A stretch of DNA of 64,000 nt. Origin: Watersipora subatra. Taxonomy: Eukaryota > Bryozoa > Gymnolaemata > Cheilostomatida > Watersiporidae. The stretch covers positions 56,690,010-56,754,009 of the forward strand of contig NC_088712.1 in assembly GCF_963576615.1 (NCBI RefSeq). The letters run 5' to 3'. The notes below the pieces were generated by a model that had not been told where the DNA came from, searched no databases, and saw nothing but the letters and a program-made list of their open reading frames with translations. Of this stretch, positions 12,077-26,189 are shown piece by piece. The position numbers were made by a program, and so were the translations under genes. Numbering within the stretch: position 1 is the first letter of the stretch; each line of letters opens with the position of its first letter.

Positions 12077-12255
12077 GTCTGCTGAGGAAGAAAAGGCAAT
12101 AGGAGCTACCTTCCACGCAGAGTTGCATTCTCTGCTAAGCGTGTCAGACTACCTGGTGGTTAGCTGCCCGCTGACATCAGAAACTAAGAATCTGATTGGT
12201 AGAGAGGAGTTTAAGGCAATGAAAAGCACAGCTCATCTTATCAATGTCGCTCGAG
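12077..12255 (+). CDS. Glyoxylate/hydroxypyruvate reductase-like dehydrogenase, exon 3
   Basis: Acceptor CTTTAG at 12071-12076; the first base completes Arg185. Residues 186-245 hold the family core: SDYLVVSCPLTSETKNLI, then LINVARG with catalytic Arg244. This arginine binds the substrate carboxylate in the family. The donor is GAG|GTGAGT at 12256, phase 1. Intron 2 before it (9171-12076) contains a 567-bp inverted-repeat element and the TTAA-flanked 904-bp MITE. Confidence 0.93.
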
Positions 12256-12649
12256 GTGAGTAGTTTGTTTGAATGTCACGAGATGTTTCCTGGTTGCACT
12301 GAGCAGACTCGGTTAGAACACTGCATTAGGTTTAGCATATAGCACTCTTATTTCTTTCTGGGAGCCATGTAGCAAGGTAGATATAGTGAAATTATTTTAC
12401 TAGAAATTTACAGTAAGCATTTGTTATTCTTCCTTGCTATTTATATAGTATTCATTCACTTCTGTTTATTATAAAATCAGTGTTGTAGCTTGGAATCACT
12501 CAAACATATATTAGCGACCATGGCTTAAAAACTAGTAAACTATATATAGCAATATATTATAATATTATATACAATTTAAATTGACGTTTTATATAATCAT
12601 GCATACATTGTGTTTCAATTATGTAGTTAGTCTGCCAGTTTCTGCCATT

Positions 12650-13060
12650 CACAAGTTGGAAATGACAAAACCCCACGAGTCCAGCGAGTTTAATTATTCA
12701 TAATTTTTATCGAATTTTTGAAGCTTGCAAAACAAGAAAATAGCACTTGCGAATTATGCTCACAAAAAAGCGGCGCAAGTGATTCCATTTTAAACATTTT
12801 CCATACATTAGTCAGTCTTATTTCGAAAGCATGCTGCTAAGCAAGACCGAAGTGCACCGCTCTGAACTCTGGCATAGAATTCATTATTTTTTTAACAAGG
12901 TGTCCGTGTTAATCTGCAACCCAAAAAAATGTCCTCTGAGTCACTTATCGCATGGTAACTCAATGTGCGCACAACTCCAAATATGTACCGTCCGCTCATT
13001 AAAAACATAGCGATCTTCAATGAGCACTTAGACAACTTTCTCTATTCCTTATTGAAACAA
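12650..13060 (+). repeat. Dispersed repeat, copy 1 (second copy about 28890-29260)
   Basis: Shared landmarks in the same order include a GACAAAA/ACAACAAAA start, CACTTGCGAATTATG against CACTTGCGGATGGTG, an AGAATTC motif, TTAATCTGC, and ATGGTAACTCAATGTG against CCGGTAACTCTACGAG, ending at CACAACTCCAAAT. No domain recognised. Confidence 0.5.
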
Positions 13061-13298
13061 ATACTAACACGAGGGCTACCCATGTTCTATATCACTAACG
13101 TTAATGCACGCTTTAGTTTATACAAAAGTGCCTTAAAAAGTTTCTTTTTGGTGTCCAGTAAAAACAAGTAAAAAGCATTTTATTACACAAATTAAAATTA
13201 TTTCGATATAAATCTGATTATGGTATCTCTGTACAGTATCTATCAATTTTTCTCTTTGGTTTAAAGGTATAGAAGCTGTTTTATATCTCTATATGTAG

Positions 13299-13462
13299 GT
13301 TCAATTGTGAACACTGATGCCCTGGTGGAAGCATTGGTGTCTAAAGAAATTCATGCAGCTGCTCTAGATGTCACTGAGCCAGAACCGCTACCTAATGACC
13401 ACCCTATACTTAAACTGGAAAATGTGATCATTGTACCACATTGGGGCAGCGCCACCATAGAG
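13299..13462 (+). CDS. Glyoxylate/hydroxypyruvate reductase-like dehydrogenase, exon 4
   Basis: Acceptor ATGTAG at 13293-13298 completes Gly245. Residues 246-299 carry the remaining catalytic residues: Glu273 in DVTEPEPLP and His292 in VPHWGSAT. Glu and His form the acid/base relay of the family. The Trp after the catalytic His differs from the Ile seen in human GRHPR. The donor is GAG|GTCTGT at 13463, phase 0 and weaker than the others. Confidence 0.92.
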
Positions 13463-14207
13463 GTCTGTATAAAATCAATACAATAGAAACTGTTTATTAT
13501 ATATTGAGTAGAGTAATTTAACACTGACTCATCTAATGAGTAACAGATGGCTGATAATATTCAACATCTTGTTGTTACAAGTTGACCCGGCATTTGACTT
13601 GTGAAACGCAGTTTGAAATACTATAACATATGATATTTAAACAAAGAGTTTGAAATAAGATAGAATAATTCAAAACACACTGCAAAACACTAAAAAAGTT
13701 AAAGAATGAAAGAGGAAGGAAAGTGGTGGCTGCTGGGGATCCTGAAATTGAAAGAACAAGATATGGAGAAGATAAAAATGACAAAGTTCTGCCTGTTTTC
13801 TCATTTTACTGTCTTTTCTCCTTTATATAGTATAATACAAAACACTAAGTTGTGCATATCTATCTCTCAAATTAGTGAGCTTTACATATACGTAAACATG
13901 ATATATATGTGTCTGTGTCAGCGGCGAGTCGAGTTTATAGGCTTTACAGAGATAGGAAAAGAGTTAGTGAAACAATGATCAACTATGCTTTTGCACGTTA
14001 TTAACGCTTTTTCCATCTATCAGCGTATTTCCTGTTTTTTCAGTCTTTAAAAAAACTACCTTGCTATAAAATAGAAGACTCCCTTTCATATAAGCTTCTT
14101 GTGGGCTGCAGATAGATGCATCTACAACGGCATTCAGCTCTTTCAAAATTTAACCAATCATAAGATGCCAAACAAGTTGGCCATTTTTATTTAATAGTTC
14201 TATTGTA

Positions 14208-14491
14208 CAAACTAAGCATGAAACAAGAGGCTTGATTTTTGCTGTTCAACTCAGCCCTAGTGAGACATTCACCTTTTGACTGCCAGATTACTCATTGCGC
14301 CAACTGCCTTAATGCTACATTTTTTCACTCAAAAATGTGACACTTTCTTTTGGACCTTGCTCTGCTTTTTTTTACACCAGCTAGCTCAAACTAGCAATAT
14401 ATCATTAAAATATTTTAACTGCAGAATATTGTACAAACTAGGTAAGGAACCTAAGGCTTGGTTTTTGCTGTTTGAACTCAGCTTTAGTGAG
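14208..14491 (+). repeat. Short direct duplication in intron 4
   Basis: About 57 bp ending in a TTTTTGCTGTT...AACTCAG...TAGTGAG pattern occur at 14208-14264 and again at 14431-14491. Confidence 0.5.
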
Positions 14492-15889
14492 TTACCTGTA
14501 TTAATTAAACATTGAAGCGCATGTCATCTGATAAATTCTGACGGCATCAAACAGCATCTCTGAAGCTGGTTTTACATCGTACTAGTTCTACATAATATTT
14601 TGAAACAGTTGTTAAATATATTGAATGGCATAAAATGTATTTATAAAAAAGTGGCAACATTTAGCATTTGATTTCTCTGCATTTCATAGGTAAGAATTGC
14701 TCAAGTAATGATATGAAACATTTTAGATGCAACATCCTCTTAACGAATAAGTTTATCTGTTAAAATCATATCTATGTAGGTGCCATGTAGACATTTATAT
14801 GTCTGCATGTCACGATTTCATCGCGTACACCATGAGGAGCGTGGAGATATTGCTGGAGTGTGCTTATGCACACTTGGGCGATTCACCGACGAGCGATAAC
14901 GCAGGCATGCTCAAAAACTGGCAATAAAATTCCATATCACCAGTTTCTTCGAAGTTGAGAATAAATTTAAGTCAATATGGCGTCTTCTAGACAACGGCAC
15001 GAGCAATTTAAGCTTTTGTTAGGCCTATCTCACTCTCATGAATTGCTCTCTTTAAAAAGACATAAGAAAAAACTATTCTTATAGTTTTAGTAACAATATT
15101 TAACGATTTGTATATATAATTCACTTTATAGTAGTTTTCAATTTTTAATATAATAAATATGTAGAGTTTTCAAGATAGTCAACTTGCACAACGATTGACT
15201 CGAAATGTTGGTTTTCAACTGGGTTTCTTTGTAATTTTTGTGTGTTTTGTATTGTAAAGGTCTGGGTGTGCTCTTAGTAGATCTATGAACAATTCATTGT
15301 TCATTTTGTTGATGTTTCAATTGTAACAAAATAGCACGATGATGTTGCTGTACATTGGTAAACATGTAACACAAAAACATTAGCAGCCAGAGCATTGCAT
15401 TCTGGGTTAAAATAACCAATCGAAATGAACCTCGCGTGCCAAAAAGTTCTGGTTAAAAGTTTCGCATTATTGCTTGAGTTCCAGAGCAGACTGGCACCCC
15501 TCAGCACAATATTGCTCTACGTATCGCTTAGTGTGCTTGCACCTTTAGTGAGTTTAGTTCCGTTGTTCACATCTGTGTAAAGGTATATGTGCAGTTGTGA
15601 ATTACACTGTAGTTTGTTAAGGATTATCTTGTTTATAAAATACTTGCTGTGACCCCTGACTAAAGTGAAATACACACCTAACATATAACAGTTTTTTGGT
15701 GTTTGTAAGAGGAAGTTAGAGATGAATGGCAATCCTTCCAATCTATTTTGGTACTCTGAGATTAGACATACACTCAAGCAAGTGGAGTCCATGATTATTA
15801 TATAATAAAAACATGCATGTTTTGTTAAAGACATTCTGATAGTGTTGATATAAAGATATCCTGGTTGGTTGGATATATGTTAAAGATGG

Positions 15890-16230
15890 TTTGAGGTTTG
15901 TTATAGATGGTTTGTTATAGATGGATTGTTTTAGATGGTTTGTTATACAGTAGATGGTTTGTTATAGATGGTTTGTTATACAGTAGATGGTTTGTTATAC
16001 AGTAGATGGTTTGTTATACAGTAGATGGTTTGTTATAGATGGTTTGTTTTAGATGGTTTGTTATACAGTAGATGGTTTATTATAGATGGTTTGTTATAGA
16101 TGGATTGTTTTAGATGGTTTGTTATACAGTAGATGGTTTGTTATAGATGGTTTGTTTTAGATGGTTTGTTATACAGTAGATGGTTTGTTATAGATGGATT
16201 GAGGTTTGTTAAAAATGGTTGGAGGCTTGT
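15890..16230 (+). repeat. TAGATGGTTTGTTA-type minisatellite in intron 4
   Basis: Twenty or more imperfect units alternate between AGATGGTTTGTTAT and a longer form with a CAGT insert. The array ends about 290 bp before the terminal dehydrogenase exon. Confidence 0.85.
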
Positions 16231-16517
16231 TAAAGATGGTTTGCATGTGTTAATAGCACCTTGGTCAGCTAACTTGGAGTTTGCTGAAAATATAGCTGGT
16301 CTGAACCCTGTTAGTAACCAATCCTAAAACACCTAATCAGATTCTCTGTGTGTCAGATTCTTTCTTGTCAGTTTTATGTTCATGGTAACATAACTCCTCG
16401 ACTGCAACTTGTAGTAAAAAGAATTATGTCTCTTTCAACAGTCCAAGCATATTTTGGCCATGAACACAACAAAAATTTCTTGTTTTCTGCACCCTTGCCA
16501 TTATTATTCATGTCTAG

Positions 16518-16604
16518 ACTCGCGGGAAGATGCTGCAGCTGATGATAGACAATGGAAAAGCTTTCATAGAGTCAAAGCCTCTACTGACAGAAGTAACTCT
16601 ATGA
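16518..16604 (+). CDS. Glyoxylate/hydroxypyruvate reductase-like dehydrogenase, exon 5 (terminal)
   Basis: A phase-0 acceptor TCTAG at 16513-16517 precedes 28 codons and a TGA at 16602-16604. The peptide starts TRGKML and ends PLLTEVTL, which fits the family's last segment (TR..M....N..A...G.PL..E). It returns to the catalytic domain to finish the fold. With exons 1-4 it gives exactly 327 residues with no frame break. A possible poly(A) signal ATTAAA lies at 16792-16797. The exon lies just right of the TAGATGG-type minisatellite. Confidence 0.87.
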   Translation, partial: TRGKMLQLMIDNGKAFIESKPLLTEVTL

Positions 16605-17784
16605 GATGGTGCAACATGGCGAGATGGTGTTAACATGCAATGCAAGTGGCTTTACCTTTCAGTATGTGCTGTTTATATCTAGTAATGTCAAACAGATAAC
16701 TTTGACTCTGAGTCAAACGTGACTTGGGCAAGCTTTTAGTCTCCATTGAAGGAGTTGCCATTTCCTTTTTTACTTGTAGACAGTCACTTTAATTAAAAGG
16801 TACCACTGCAAGACAGTTACTAAATTAGAGATGCTGGCTCATAAAACATATTATATATTTTTGCCTATCTAGTACTTAAATACAAAGATTCTGCTGTCAA
16901 TTCGTTATATGTATAGTATATATATGTACATGTATATACTTTCAGTGGCATCTTATTCATTATTATTTTAGGTCTGTGGACTTTATACTCGACTAAACCT
17001 GTAAAATTGATTAATGATTCCTTTATAACCAATTTTAAGAGCAGGTGTGGTGCATTGTCAGTAGGTCACACAAAGATATTGGTGAGGTTAGGGTGGTATC
17101 TACCTACAACTACTCATGCACTACACCAGTCTAAACTCAGTAGGTTTCCCGAAAAAAAGTTTAGATAAACACCTACCTAGATGTAAGATCAATAAGTTTA
17201 AAAGAATGTTTGTAGTTTCGATAATGGACTTTGGCAAACTCTTAGTATCAATATACAAAGCTTTTATTTCCTTATTCCACTAATTGTTTTGGCACAAGTC
17301 AGTTTGATTGAAGCAGGCCACACTATTATTCTTTGCTTTTCTAAGATTTGTTACATGTATGTCAACAAAATTACAGAATCACCATGGTTGACTTCCGAAG
17401 AAATTTTTCTTTAAAAATATACATAAGTTAAAAACCTGCATCCCATCACATCCAATATTACAAGTATACTAAAGGCTGAAATGCACTGAAGAGATTATTG
17501 GATAGGCTAGCGGATCCATGGGAGTTGAAGCTGTGGCTGCCTTCAGTTGTGAATGCTGCCATGCTCACATGCATTTACAATACATAATTTGGCACCTGCT
17601 GCTTTTTTATTGCTAATAGCTAAAGATCTAGTTGCCAGTAGGGGTGCCCTAAAACCAAACACAAAAAAACACTAATGTGCACTAAAATAACATAGAGCCT
17701 TTAAGAATTAAAAACAATTGTGAAACAAAATTACTCGAATTGTATATAAAAAACAGAAATTGTGCAGCAATCTTTACTATAATA

Positions 17785-17960
17785 ATCTCAGTGTCTGTCT
17801 GTCTGTCTGTCTGTCTGAAGCCACGTTAGGAGGATTAGGATCAAAAGATCGCCTTACGTAGGAATCAAACCCAGGGTGTAAGATGCAAAGGCAAGACTTC
17901 CGTAGCACCACTCAGCAGTCCTAACAATTGACTGGATAATTCTCCGCTGTGTACTGCCAA
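17785..17960 (-). repeat. tRNA-like repeat, copy a
   Basis: The reverse complement contains a B-box-like CCTGGGTTTGATTCC and a TGTCTG(n) tract at the other end. It belongs to the family described in the findings. Confidence 0.5.
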
Positions 17961-18257
17961 CTCATGACGATCTCTCACTGTGCACGGGACTGGCGAATGT
18001 TCTAGTTAATATAACAGTGGTTGTTATGTTAAAGTACTAAAAGCAAAGATTTTTGTCACTCTTCTGTCTCCAATATATTTTACAGTGGTCATTGAAAGAC
18101 TAATACTAGTACTACAGTTTTATAAAGGCATTTATTCTGCCTCTAATGTGCCTGAAATTTCAATGTAAAAACCTTTTTTGGGAACTTGAAAGTTTCTAGA
18201 TAAATATTTGATTTCGTTTGATTGTGAGGCAAGAAATAATAGAATTGAAGAACTAAG

Positions 18258-18385
18258 GCTAGCTGTAAAGAACTAAGGCTAGCTGTGAATTTGTAAACTC
18301 GAACTTGGCTACCTTTTTTTGTCTCATCTGCCTGTTATCTAATTAATAGTCAAGCGTTTCTAACGATGTGATGTTTACACAAGGC
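18258..18385 (+). repeat. Direct repeat, copy 1 (copy 2 at 20540-20670)
   Basis: Both copies begin AGAACTAAGGCTAGCTGTGA and run through CTCGAACTTGGCTACC and TTTCTAACGAT to ACACAAGGCA. Copy 1 also has an internal duplication of its first 20 bp or so. They are separated by 2.2 kb. Confidence 0.8.
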
Positions 18386-18734
18386 ATGTCCTGGTTCACA
18401 GACTTTAATTGTTAAATCAACAGTTTTTGTCTACAAGCCGACATTTGCAATGTTAGCTAGGACACTGGAGTTTTGTCAAAGCTTTGTTACGTAAGAGAGT
18501 AATTGTATGCCATTATATTCCGTGCTCACAATTGTTTCATGACTGGGAATGGTAATAACAGCTGTTGGCGCGGCCAAGACAACAAACATGCAGAGGAAGA
18601 TGATTTTGATTCAGTGAACACAGCTAATGAGTAATAAATGTAGACGTAACCACAAGCCTCACTATTAACACATGGCAATTTTAGACATATTCATAAAGAA
18701 TAGAAACAGCCTAGTCCTACATTATTGTCTCTAG

Positions 18735-19215
18735 TACCCTGGCAGTCTAGTGTGCTGAGAGTAATCTTCAGGTGTGCAAGTAAAGCACATAACTATCAGC
18801 ATAATTATTACAAAACACTAGATGGCGGTTGATTTTTGCAGGTGTTAGTGTATTAGTCTATGAAGATGAGTGCTGTGTGTTCAAATCCTGTATGATGCAA
18901 TTTTTTTGCAACCTCCAACTTGGGCTGCGAATGGATGACAAATGGATAGACAAACAAACACTGCTCTTAATGTAGTAAAGACCAGTACCCTGACAGTCCA
19001 GTGTGAGATGAAAGATTATCAGGTATAATAACTGTGTGCACAATTATTCCGACAGACACAAAGGTAGTCTATTGGTATAGTAGTTAGAGTGTTGGTCTAC
19101 CAAGAGAACGGCGCGAGTTTGAATCCAGTTTCATGCAATCATTTTTTCCAACATTCACTTTTGAGATCAGACAGACAAACAGACAGAGAAATATTATTAT
19201 TATTATTATTATCGT
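18735..19215 (+). repeat. Two tandem tRNA-like repeats (SINE-like)
   Basis: Each unit has a leader ACCCTG(G/A)CAGTC(T/C)AGTGTG. In the second unit a tRNA-like block follows, with A-box-like TGGTATAGTAGTTAGAG (19074) and B-box-like GAGTTTGAATCC (about 19117), then CAGACAGACAAACAGACAG and an (ATT)n tail. This order is that of a tRNA-derived SINE, although the same modules also occur near Helitron-like ends elsewhere in the window. Confidence 0.6.
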
Positions 19216-20269
19216 AAAGTTTGCGCTGAGTCAAATTGCTGGCTAGTCGGTTTTTACCAGAGTTCAGAATCTTACTACAGCTGCAAAGCACAGTTTTAGC
19301 CAAGTTTCTAAATAGATTTTTCACTAATAAATTTATAGCAAACCGAATTATTGACTTAATGTAAATTTGACTGTGTTTATTCAATTTGGCTTGTCAATCA
19401 TGATAATAGTAAGTCACTTGGCCATGATTGCGAATAAAATGGCTAGGAGTCATCATGAAACTTGACTTGTAATCTAAAGAGGTGCAGTGTCTCATACCAC
19501 AGAGACTCCACTGAGGCCTCTGTCTGAGTTTAAGCCTGCTGGCAGCCTGCGCAACGAGCATGACAGAAAAAAATTAATATGCGGCTTGAGTCGGAGCCAT
19601 GTAACAAGAGTGTGTATTACCATATATACTCATGCATATGGCGTAGAAAAGGGCGTATGTATAATGGCATAGAGTTATTCTCATCGTAGTTGTAGACCAT
19701 TGCAAATAAATGTTGGATGATATCTTTGTTCCACGATGACGTAGGCTCATTATTCATTAAGTTTCTACCTTTAGCTTCAAACTCGTAGTTTTAATTGGGA
19801 ATAACCGATTGCTAGCATTTACCAAAATATACTATAGCTTAAAGAGTCAACCTACACTCTCTATTTCATAACGTTACAAGCTGACAGGTGCCAGTGTGGT
19901 GTATGCTTCGCATTCTGACTAGCTAAACAGGTGCTTTTTTGAATAATTTTCTTCTAGCATAACACAGCTATGATTTCATCATGAGTGAACCAGCGGTTTG
20001 ATTTTTAAAAACTCGTTAGTAGAGATTAAATAATGATCCACCACAGCTACCAAGTGGCTTTATTGTTATGTTGTCATAACAACATGACAGAAATCAGTTC
20101 TCTGTTTGAGTGATGGGAGCAGGTCTGCCTTGTTGATTTGATAGGAAGGTGGAGGCTGGGTTATCGAAAGTTGAAACAACCTACTTTTTTTTACTCAAGT
20201 GTTCTGAATGACTCAATCACAGAGGTTCAAACTCGAATCACTTTTTAGTTTTGAATTTATTGAACTTGC

Positions 20270-20393
20270 AGGCTTACTATTGCCAGCAGTAACAAAATCA
20301 GCCGATGAAAGGAGAGCAATAAACAAGCACTTCTGTAAACTCAATTATAACCTGAAACTTTTGATGATATCGCTGGACCGTGCACTAAAGGCA
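20270..20393 (+). CDS. Weak candidate exon, unidentified
   Basis: Between acceptor-like CTTGCAG (ending 20269) and donor-like GCAG|GTGTGT, one frame is open and encodes a helical, Lys/Arg/Leu-rich peptide including SADERRAINKHF and LLMISLDRALKA. The composition looks protein-like, but no neighbouring exon or family was recognised. Chance remains likely. Confidence 0.2.
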
Positions 20394-21181
20394 GGTGTGT
20401 AGCAAGGTTTGAGGTCATTGTTCAGCTTCAAGTCACTTTTCAGCTTCAATCTTTATTCTTGTCACCAGCCTTGATCATGCGAAATTACATTGTTTTCTTA
20501 TTGAGAATAGACAATGCTTCAATATATGTTATCATCATTAAGAACTAAGGCTAGCTGTGAATTTGTAGACTCGAACTTGGCTACCTTTTTTGTCTCGTCT
20601 GCCTGTTATATCTAATTAATAGTCAAGTGTTTCTAACGATATTTACATGTGTTTGCTTTTTACACAAGGCAAGGCTCCCTCAAAACTAAGGCTGCTGGGC
20701 CAATGGCTAAAGTCAATAGGAGTGCTGTTGAGGTCACTACAGCACTTTCAAAAGGTCACTAATGTGTTTTACTGAGTCCTACAACAATCTCATACGTTAA
20801 ATCTGACATTGGCTTGTCCGGCGCCAGTGCTAAGCTAAACTGCCAAATTTCTGTCTGACTTTTGGGAGCGTATCAAGTAAGAAGTTCTGGTGAAAGACTA
20901 AAAGGCAATCGACTAAGTTAGGGAAAGCACCCATTTTACTAGATCTTTGAAAGTTAACAAACACGATAATTATTAACTAAGTTGCCTTTGGCTGCGTGAT
21001 TTCTGCATGGTGAAAACTATGGTATCATTGGGCTATATTTGAACACCTATTTTTCTTTCGTCTAATAATATTAAGATGCCAAAATGGTAAAAATTAACAA
21101 CCTAGGTCAGTGTTTATATTAAATAACTTACAGCATAAATGCATTAGCTGCTAAGTTTAAAAGACTTTTAAGAAATATCTG

Positions 21182-21222
21182 GTTCAGTCGACTTATAATA
21201 AAAGAATATAAGTCGACTGAAC
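21182..21222. repeat. Perfect 16-bp-stem hairpin
   Basis: GTTCAGTCGACTTATA at 21182-21197 is the exact complement of 21207-21222, with a 9-nt loop. A further AAGTCGACTTATAATCGACTT follow-on repeats parts of the stem. Confidence 0.85.
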
Positions 21223-22989
21223 TGAATTATTAAGTCGACTTATAATCGACTTAATATAAAATTTTTAATTAATTAAACCTGGTAAAAACTGCTTTATATC
21301 TAATACATAGGTTGAAGGTTTAGATAGCCTTAAATAACCCTTCAGGGCCATACGACACTCAGTAGCAAAAGAGTTGACTATCGATAAGCCTAAAATATAA
21401 TTTGATAATAGTGCAAAAACGATTACACAATCATTATGACCCAACTCTCTGAAGATATTCTAAATTGGTGTTGTCAACGAATATAGTGGTGTTCTCATAT
21501 ATAACTTATGGCGGATAAACAATGCTCCGCTAACTGTATATCTTGTACTGTGTTTCATTGCACAGTGTACGTATTGAATACTGTGTTTTTCTTAAATATA
21601 CTTTTGTTGCCAGAGTTTATAGTGAATAGACGTAGTTTTCTAAGATGAAGATGGAAATAGTACCAGAGAGATGTTCACTTTAGAGTTACCTTACCTTAGT
21701 AGAGTTATTAGTGCATCTATTTGGCTTTTAACCTCTGCCAGTTATTCGTCATTGTCTATTTATAACAGCAGCGAACTGCTTTACGGACAGTTTTATTTTT
21801 ATTTTATACATTTGGTTGTTAATAATTTAATATAATTAATAATTTAATAATGATCGATCATTTGCTTATTAATTTTGAAATTAAACTCGTGATCAATTGA
21901 AGTCCAAGTCTATAAGCAGATATCAGTGGACATATCAAAGCAGGTAAAGGTTGACAGACAGCATTTTAAAATTATATCTATTTACTACAATATAACCTTC
22001 ACTTTTTATTTTTCACCAATTATTTTGGTGTTAGAAGAGCAGCAGACCAGTTTTGGGGACAAAAACATTAGCCAATGTGTGAACGCGAGACAGAAGCAAA
22101 TGTGTCGTTCGCCACTCTTTAACATTTTCTCTATTTTGTTGTAATTTTGTGTTGTCACGGTTACCTAACATGACAAATAATCACAACACAAGGTCGAATC
22201 AGATTTCAGGAATAAGGAAAGAATCTGTGCTGTATTTAGAATCCTACATTAAATTTTCAGTGGTAGTTATAGAATTAGATCAATCAGCCTGTGCATGCAT
22301 CTTGGGTAGTACGCTAGTAAGAATTCTTCCTTCAAACAAATAAGAAATTTAAAAAGTTGTCTAGAAACATTAGCTATTTTCAGAATGCATGGGTCTAAAA
22401 ACTGCCAAAGCATGCTTTGTTTTCATAAAGATCTCGAAAAGACAATTTTTAGATAACGTAGTTCAAAAAACAAGTATTTTTTATATAATTATATATCATC
22501 CCAGATGTTTCCAATCAATATTTTGCAAAGATTGAAAATTTTCCGGTCTTTTTTCTGAATTTAAAACTGTTGAAAACACATGGTATTTGGTCAAAATTAC
22601 ACCAAAAATATTTGTGAAACCTCGTTCTGTAATGTCATCTGCTCTACGTATGTTAATGCAATAAAAATTTGAGCTGTCAGTTAATGTTTTGTGGCACTTG
22701 AAATTTTCAAACATTAACATTTTATAGTTTCATGGCTTCGGTCTTGAAAAAAAAATTTCCCAGATAAAGCTTATTTCAAAAATTATAATTTTTTAATTTT
22801 TGTGAAGTTGCAATGATTAAAAAAAGGTAAGAACTTTTAGAGCATAAAATAAAAATCTAAATAAATCAACATAAATATAAATATATAAATATAATGCATC
22901 TTTGTTTACTTTGATTGAGCAACTGTGCTCTTTATGACCTAATTTAAAGAATCGGCTCACTTGAAATGAAATTACTGAAACTATAGTAG

Positions 22990-23215
22990 CCTTGGCGGTT
23001 CTGTGGGCCATGAGAGACTGTCATGAGTAATCAATGTATGCATAATTATCCTGTGATGCAGTAAGGTGGCCGAGTAGTGTAGTGAATAGCCTGTCGTTCT
23101 GTAAAAGAAAGGGTCCAAGTTCATCTACTGTGGGAGGCAGCTGTTTTGCTGTAGTGCTGTCACCGCAAATTCAGACAGATGAATGGTTAGACTCAACTCT
23201 TATTATAGTAAAGAT
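22990..23215 (+). repeat. tRNA-like repeat, copy d
   Basis: A leader with GAGAGACTGTCATGAGTAAT is followed by GGTGGCCGAGTAGTGTAGTG (A-box-like) and GGTCCAAGTTCAT (weak B box), then CAGACAGATGAATGG and a TATAGTAAAGAT end. Confidence 0.5.
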
Positions 23216-24218
23216 AACCGCCAATAAAGTGATAAAAGAGAAATAAAATTTTCAATGTCTATTCTACAATACAGTAGAGCTGCAAGCTCTATGAAACACC
23301 AACTAAGATTCAAGTGTACCCCTTTCCTACCCTTTGCTACACTCCTGGCCATGTTGAATCCATAAATAGGAGTCAATTGCTACTCAATCATTTATACTGC
23401 ATGCTGGCGAACATCTCGCGTCTCTATGCACCTGCTCTGCTTCTTCATACTACTAGGTTAGTCGCATTGTTAACCTTAAACGTTGCATAAATGTGATAGT
23501 TGGGTGCAATTAAAAACCTAAAGCTCTTTCTTTCTAAAGAATGTGTAAGGGGGATTGCTAGGGTGGATTGGCAGTGTAGGCATGTTTGCTTAGCCCTCTG
23601 AATGGTAAATTTATGTTTCCGTGCATTGCTAAAGACACTGTTTGTGTACAAGTATATATATATATATATGGTAATTTAGTCACACCGCTGGCTCGGTTAA
23701 TGGTAAGCAAAATAAATTAAGGAAAAGCCTAATTGAGTGATAATCTACATCTACAAGAGTAAACATCAAGACATCATCTCATGAAAAATGTATCCATGTA
23801 GCAGATAATAGTTTTTGTGAGAAATCACAACTATCTGCTACATACTGGAGTGTAGACTATTACAAAGTTAGCAATGCTAGTTCTTGCTAAGGATATTCAA
23901 GTTGACACTGCCTAGTGGTGTAGACCATCCCCTTGATCTGAGTTAGAAAGCTTATCGTTAAAATTACCTCTTATTTGAAAAGCATGTATATTTTTATAAG
24001 AACTCCATTTTATATATCTAACATTTCCAGCCTTTGATATCACAGAGTTTATAAAGAAGGTGACTACTAACATAGACCAAGCAAAAAGAGTGTACTGTGC
24101 TTTAATTAAATTTGATTGCAAACTACATTTGAATCTAGTCAAACAGTGCTATACATTGTGTTGTTTTTCATGCAAAAAATTCCAATTGCAAAAGTAATTG
24201 AAAGCATGTTTTTAAAAA

Positions 24219-25042
<824 letters not shown>

Positions 25043-26189
25043 GTGATCTCATCTATCGCTCATGAGAGGACTTATCTAAGTGAGAAGCAGCGTGTTAGCA
25101 ATAAATCTTGTTTATTCATTAGGTAGGGCTCCGTGTTTTGCTGACAGCTACTGTTGACATTAGACCTTTGTCAATGAAGTTTCCTGTAACTTTCCTTCAT
25201 GAAGGATTGGCACCGAACATAACAATAAAAAATACTCATAAGTTGAGCAGATAGTTCATTCAGACAACGTTAAAGCTTTTACCCAAATCACCGAAACTTT
25301 CTGCACGGCATCACGCAAATAAAATCACTGTTGTGAGATTTTTCCATGATACGAACTGCATATTTAAGTGACATCAAATCTTAAAAATTTCTAGATGGCA
25401 AAATTTATGTTCTATTTCTAAATGCTATTTGCTAAGTTGTTCAATGTATTTTTCTTTGAATGCAATGGTTCTCAAGCAAGATATATAAGGTTTTCCAGTC
25501 AACTTTTAGGAGTTTCTGAGACTCCTCTGCATTTTGTATAAACGTTTACAATCAGCTCCTACATTGTATGTTAATTAAGTTTTTAAGGTATGATTTTGAC
25601 AGTGAAACATGACGGGTAGATTATATCCTTTCAAAGACTTTTAGTACTCCACACTTTTTTATGCTCGTCTCCAAAATTTATGACTATTTTTAGTGCCTCA
25701 AACCTAATCAGGCAACAAAAATTATTTTCTAGTAAAGTAGGTGTTAAGTATTCTAAAGAAAAGATCTTTGATTTGTAGTTGAATGTGTTAGTTTTTTGGT
25801 AAGATTGATTTTTACTCGCTCATGTGAATATCTAAATTTAGCTCTCGATTTTGTGGAAATTTTTTAGGATTTGTACTGAGTTCTAAATTTATACTTTTGT
25901 ATATTTTGTTATACTGCATATGATTCCATTTATATATTCTCTTTTGTTGAGTGCTACTGAAGTATTCTTAAAACAAATTCAGAGATTTTATTTATATGAA
26001 TAGGTTTGAATTTAGGTATTTAATTTTTTACCTTTTATTTGTACTAGTAGTGAGCCTGGCATGGTGCATGTTTACAAGGCTCATTCTTAGGAACCAAACC
26101 GATTCTGAGAGCAATTATATTAGTGACACGGTGGAAGGCTTATCAAATATGAGACAAGAAGGGTCAAAAAATGTTGGAACACATAAGAC

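Noticed and set aside
19063-19135. True tRNA gene
   Set aside because: A and B boxes are recognisable, but the acceptor stem does not pair and the block sits in a repeat with a CAGACAGA/(ATT)n tail.
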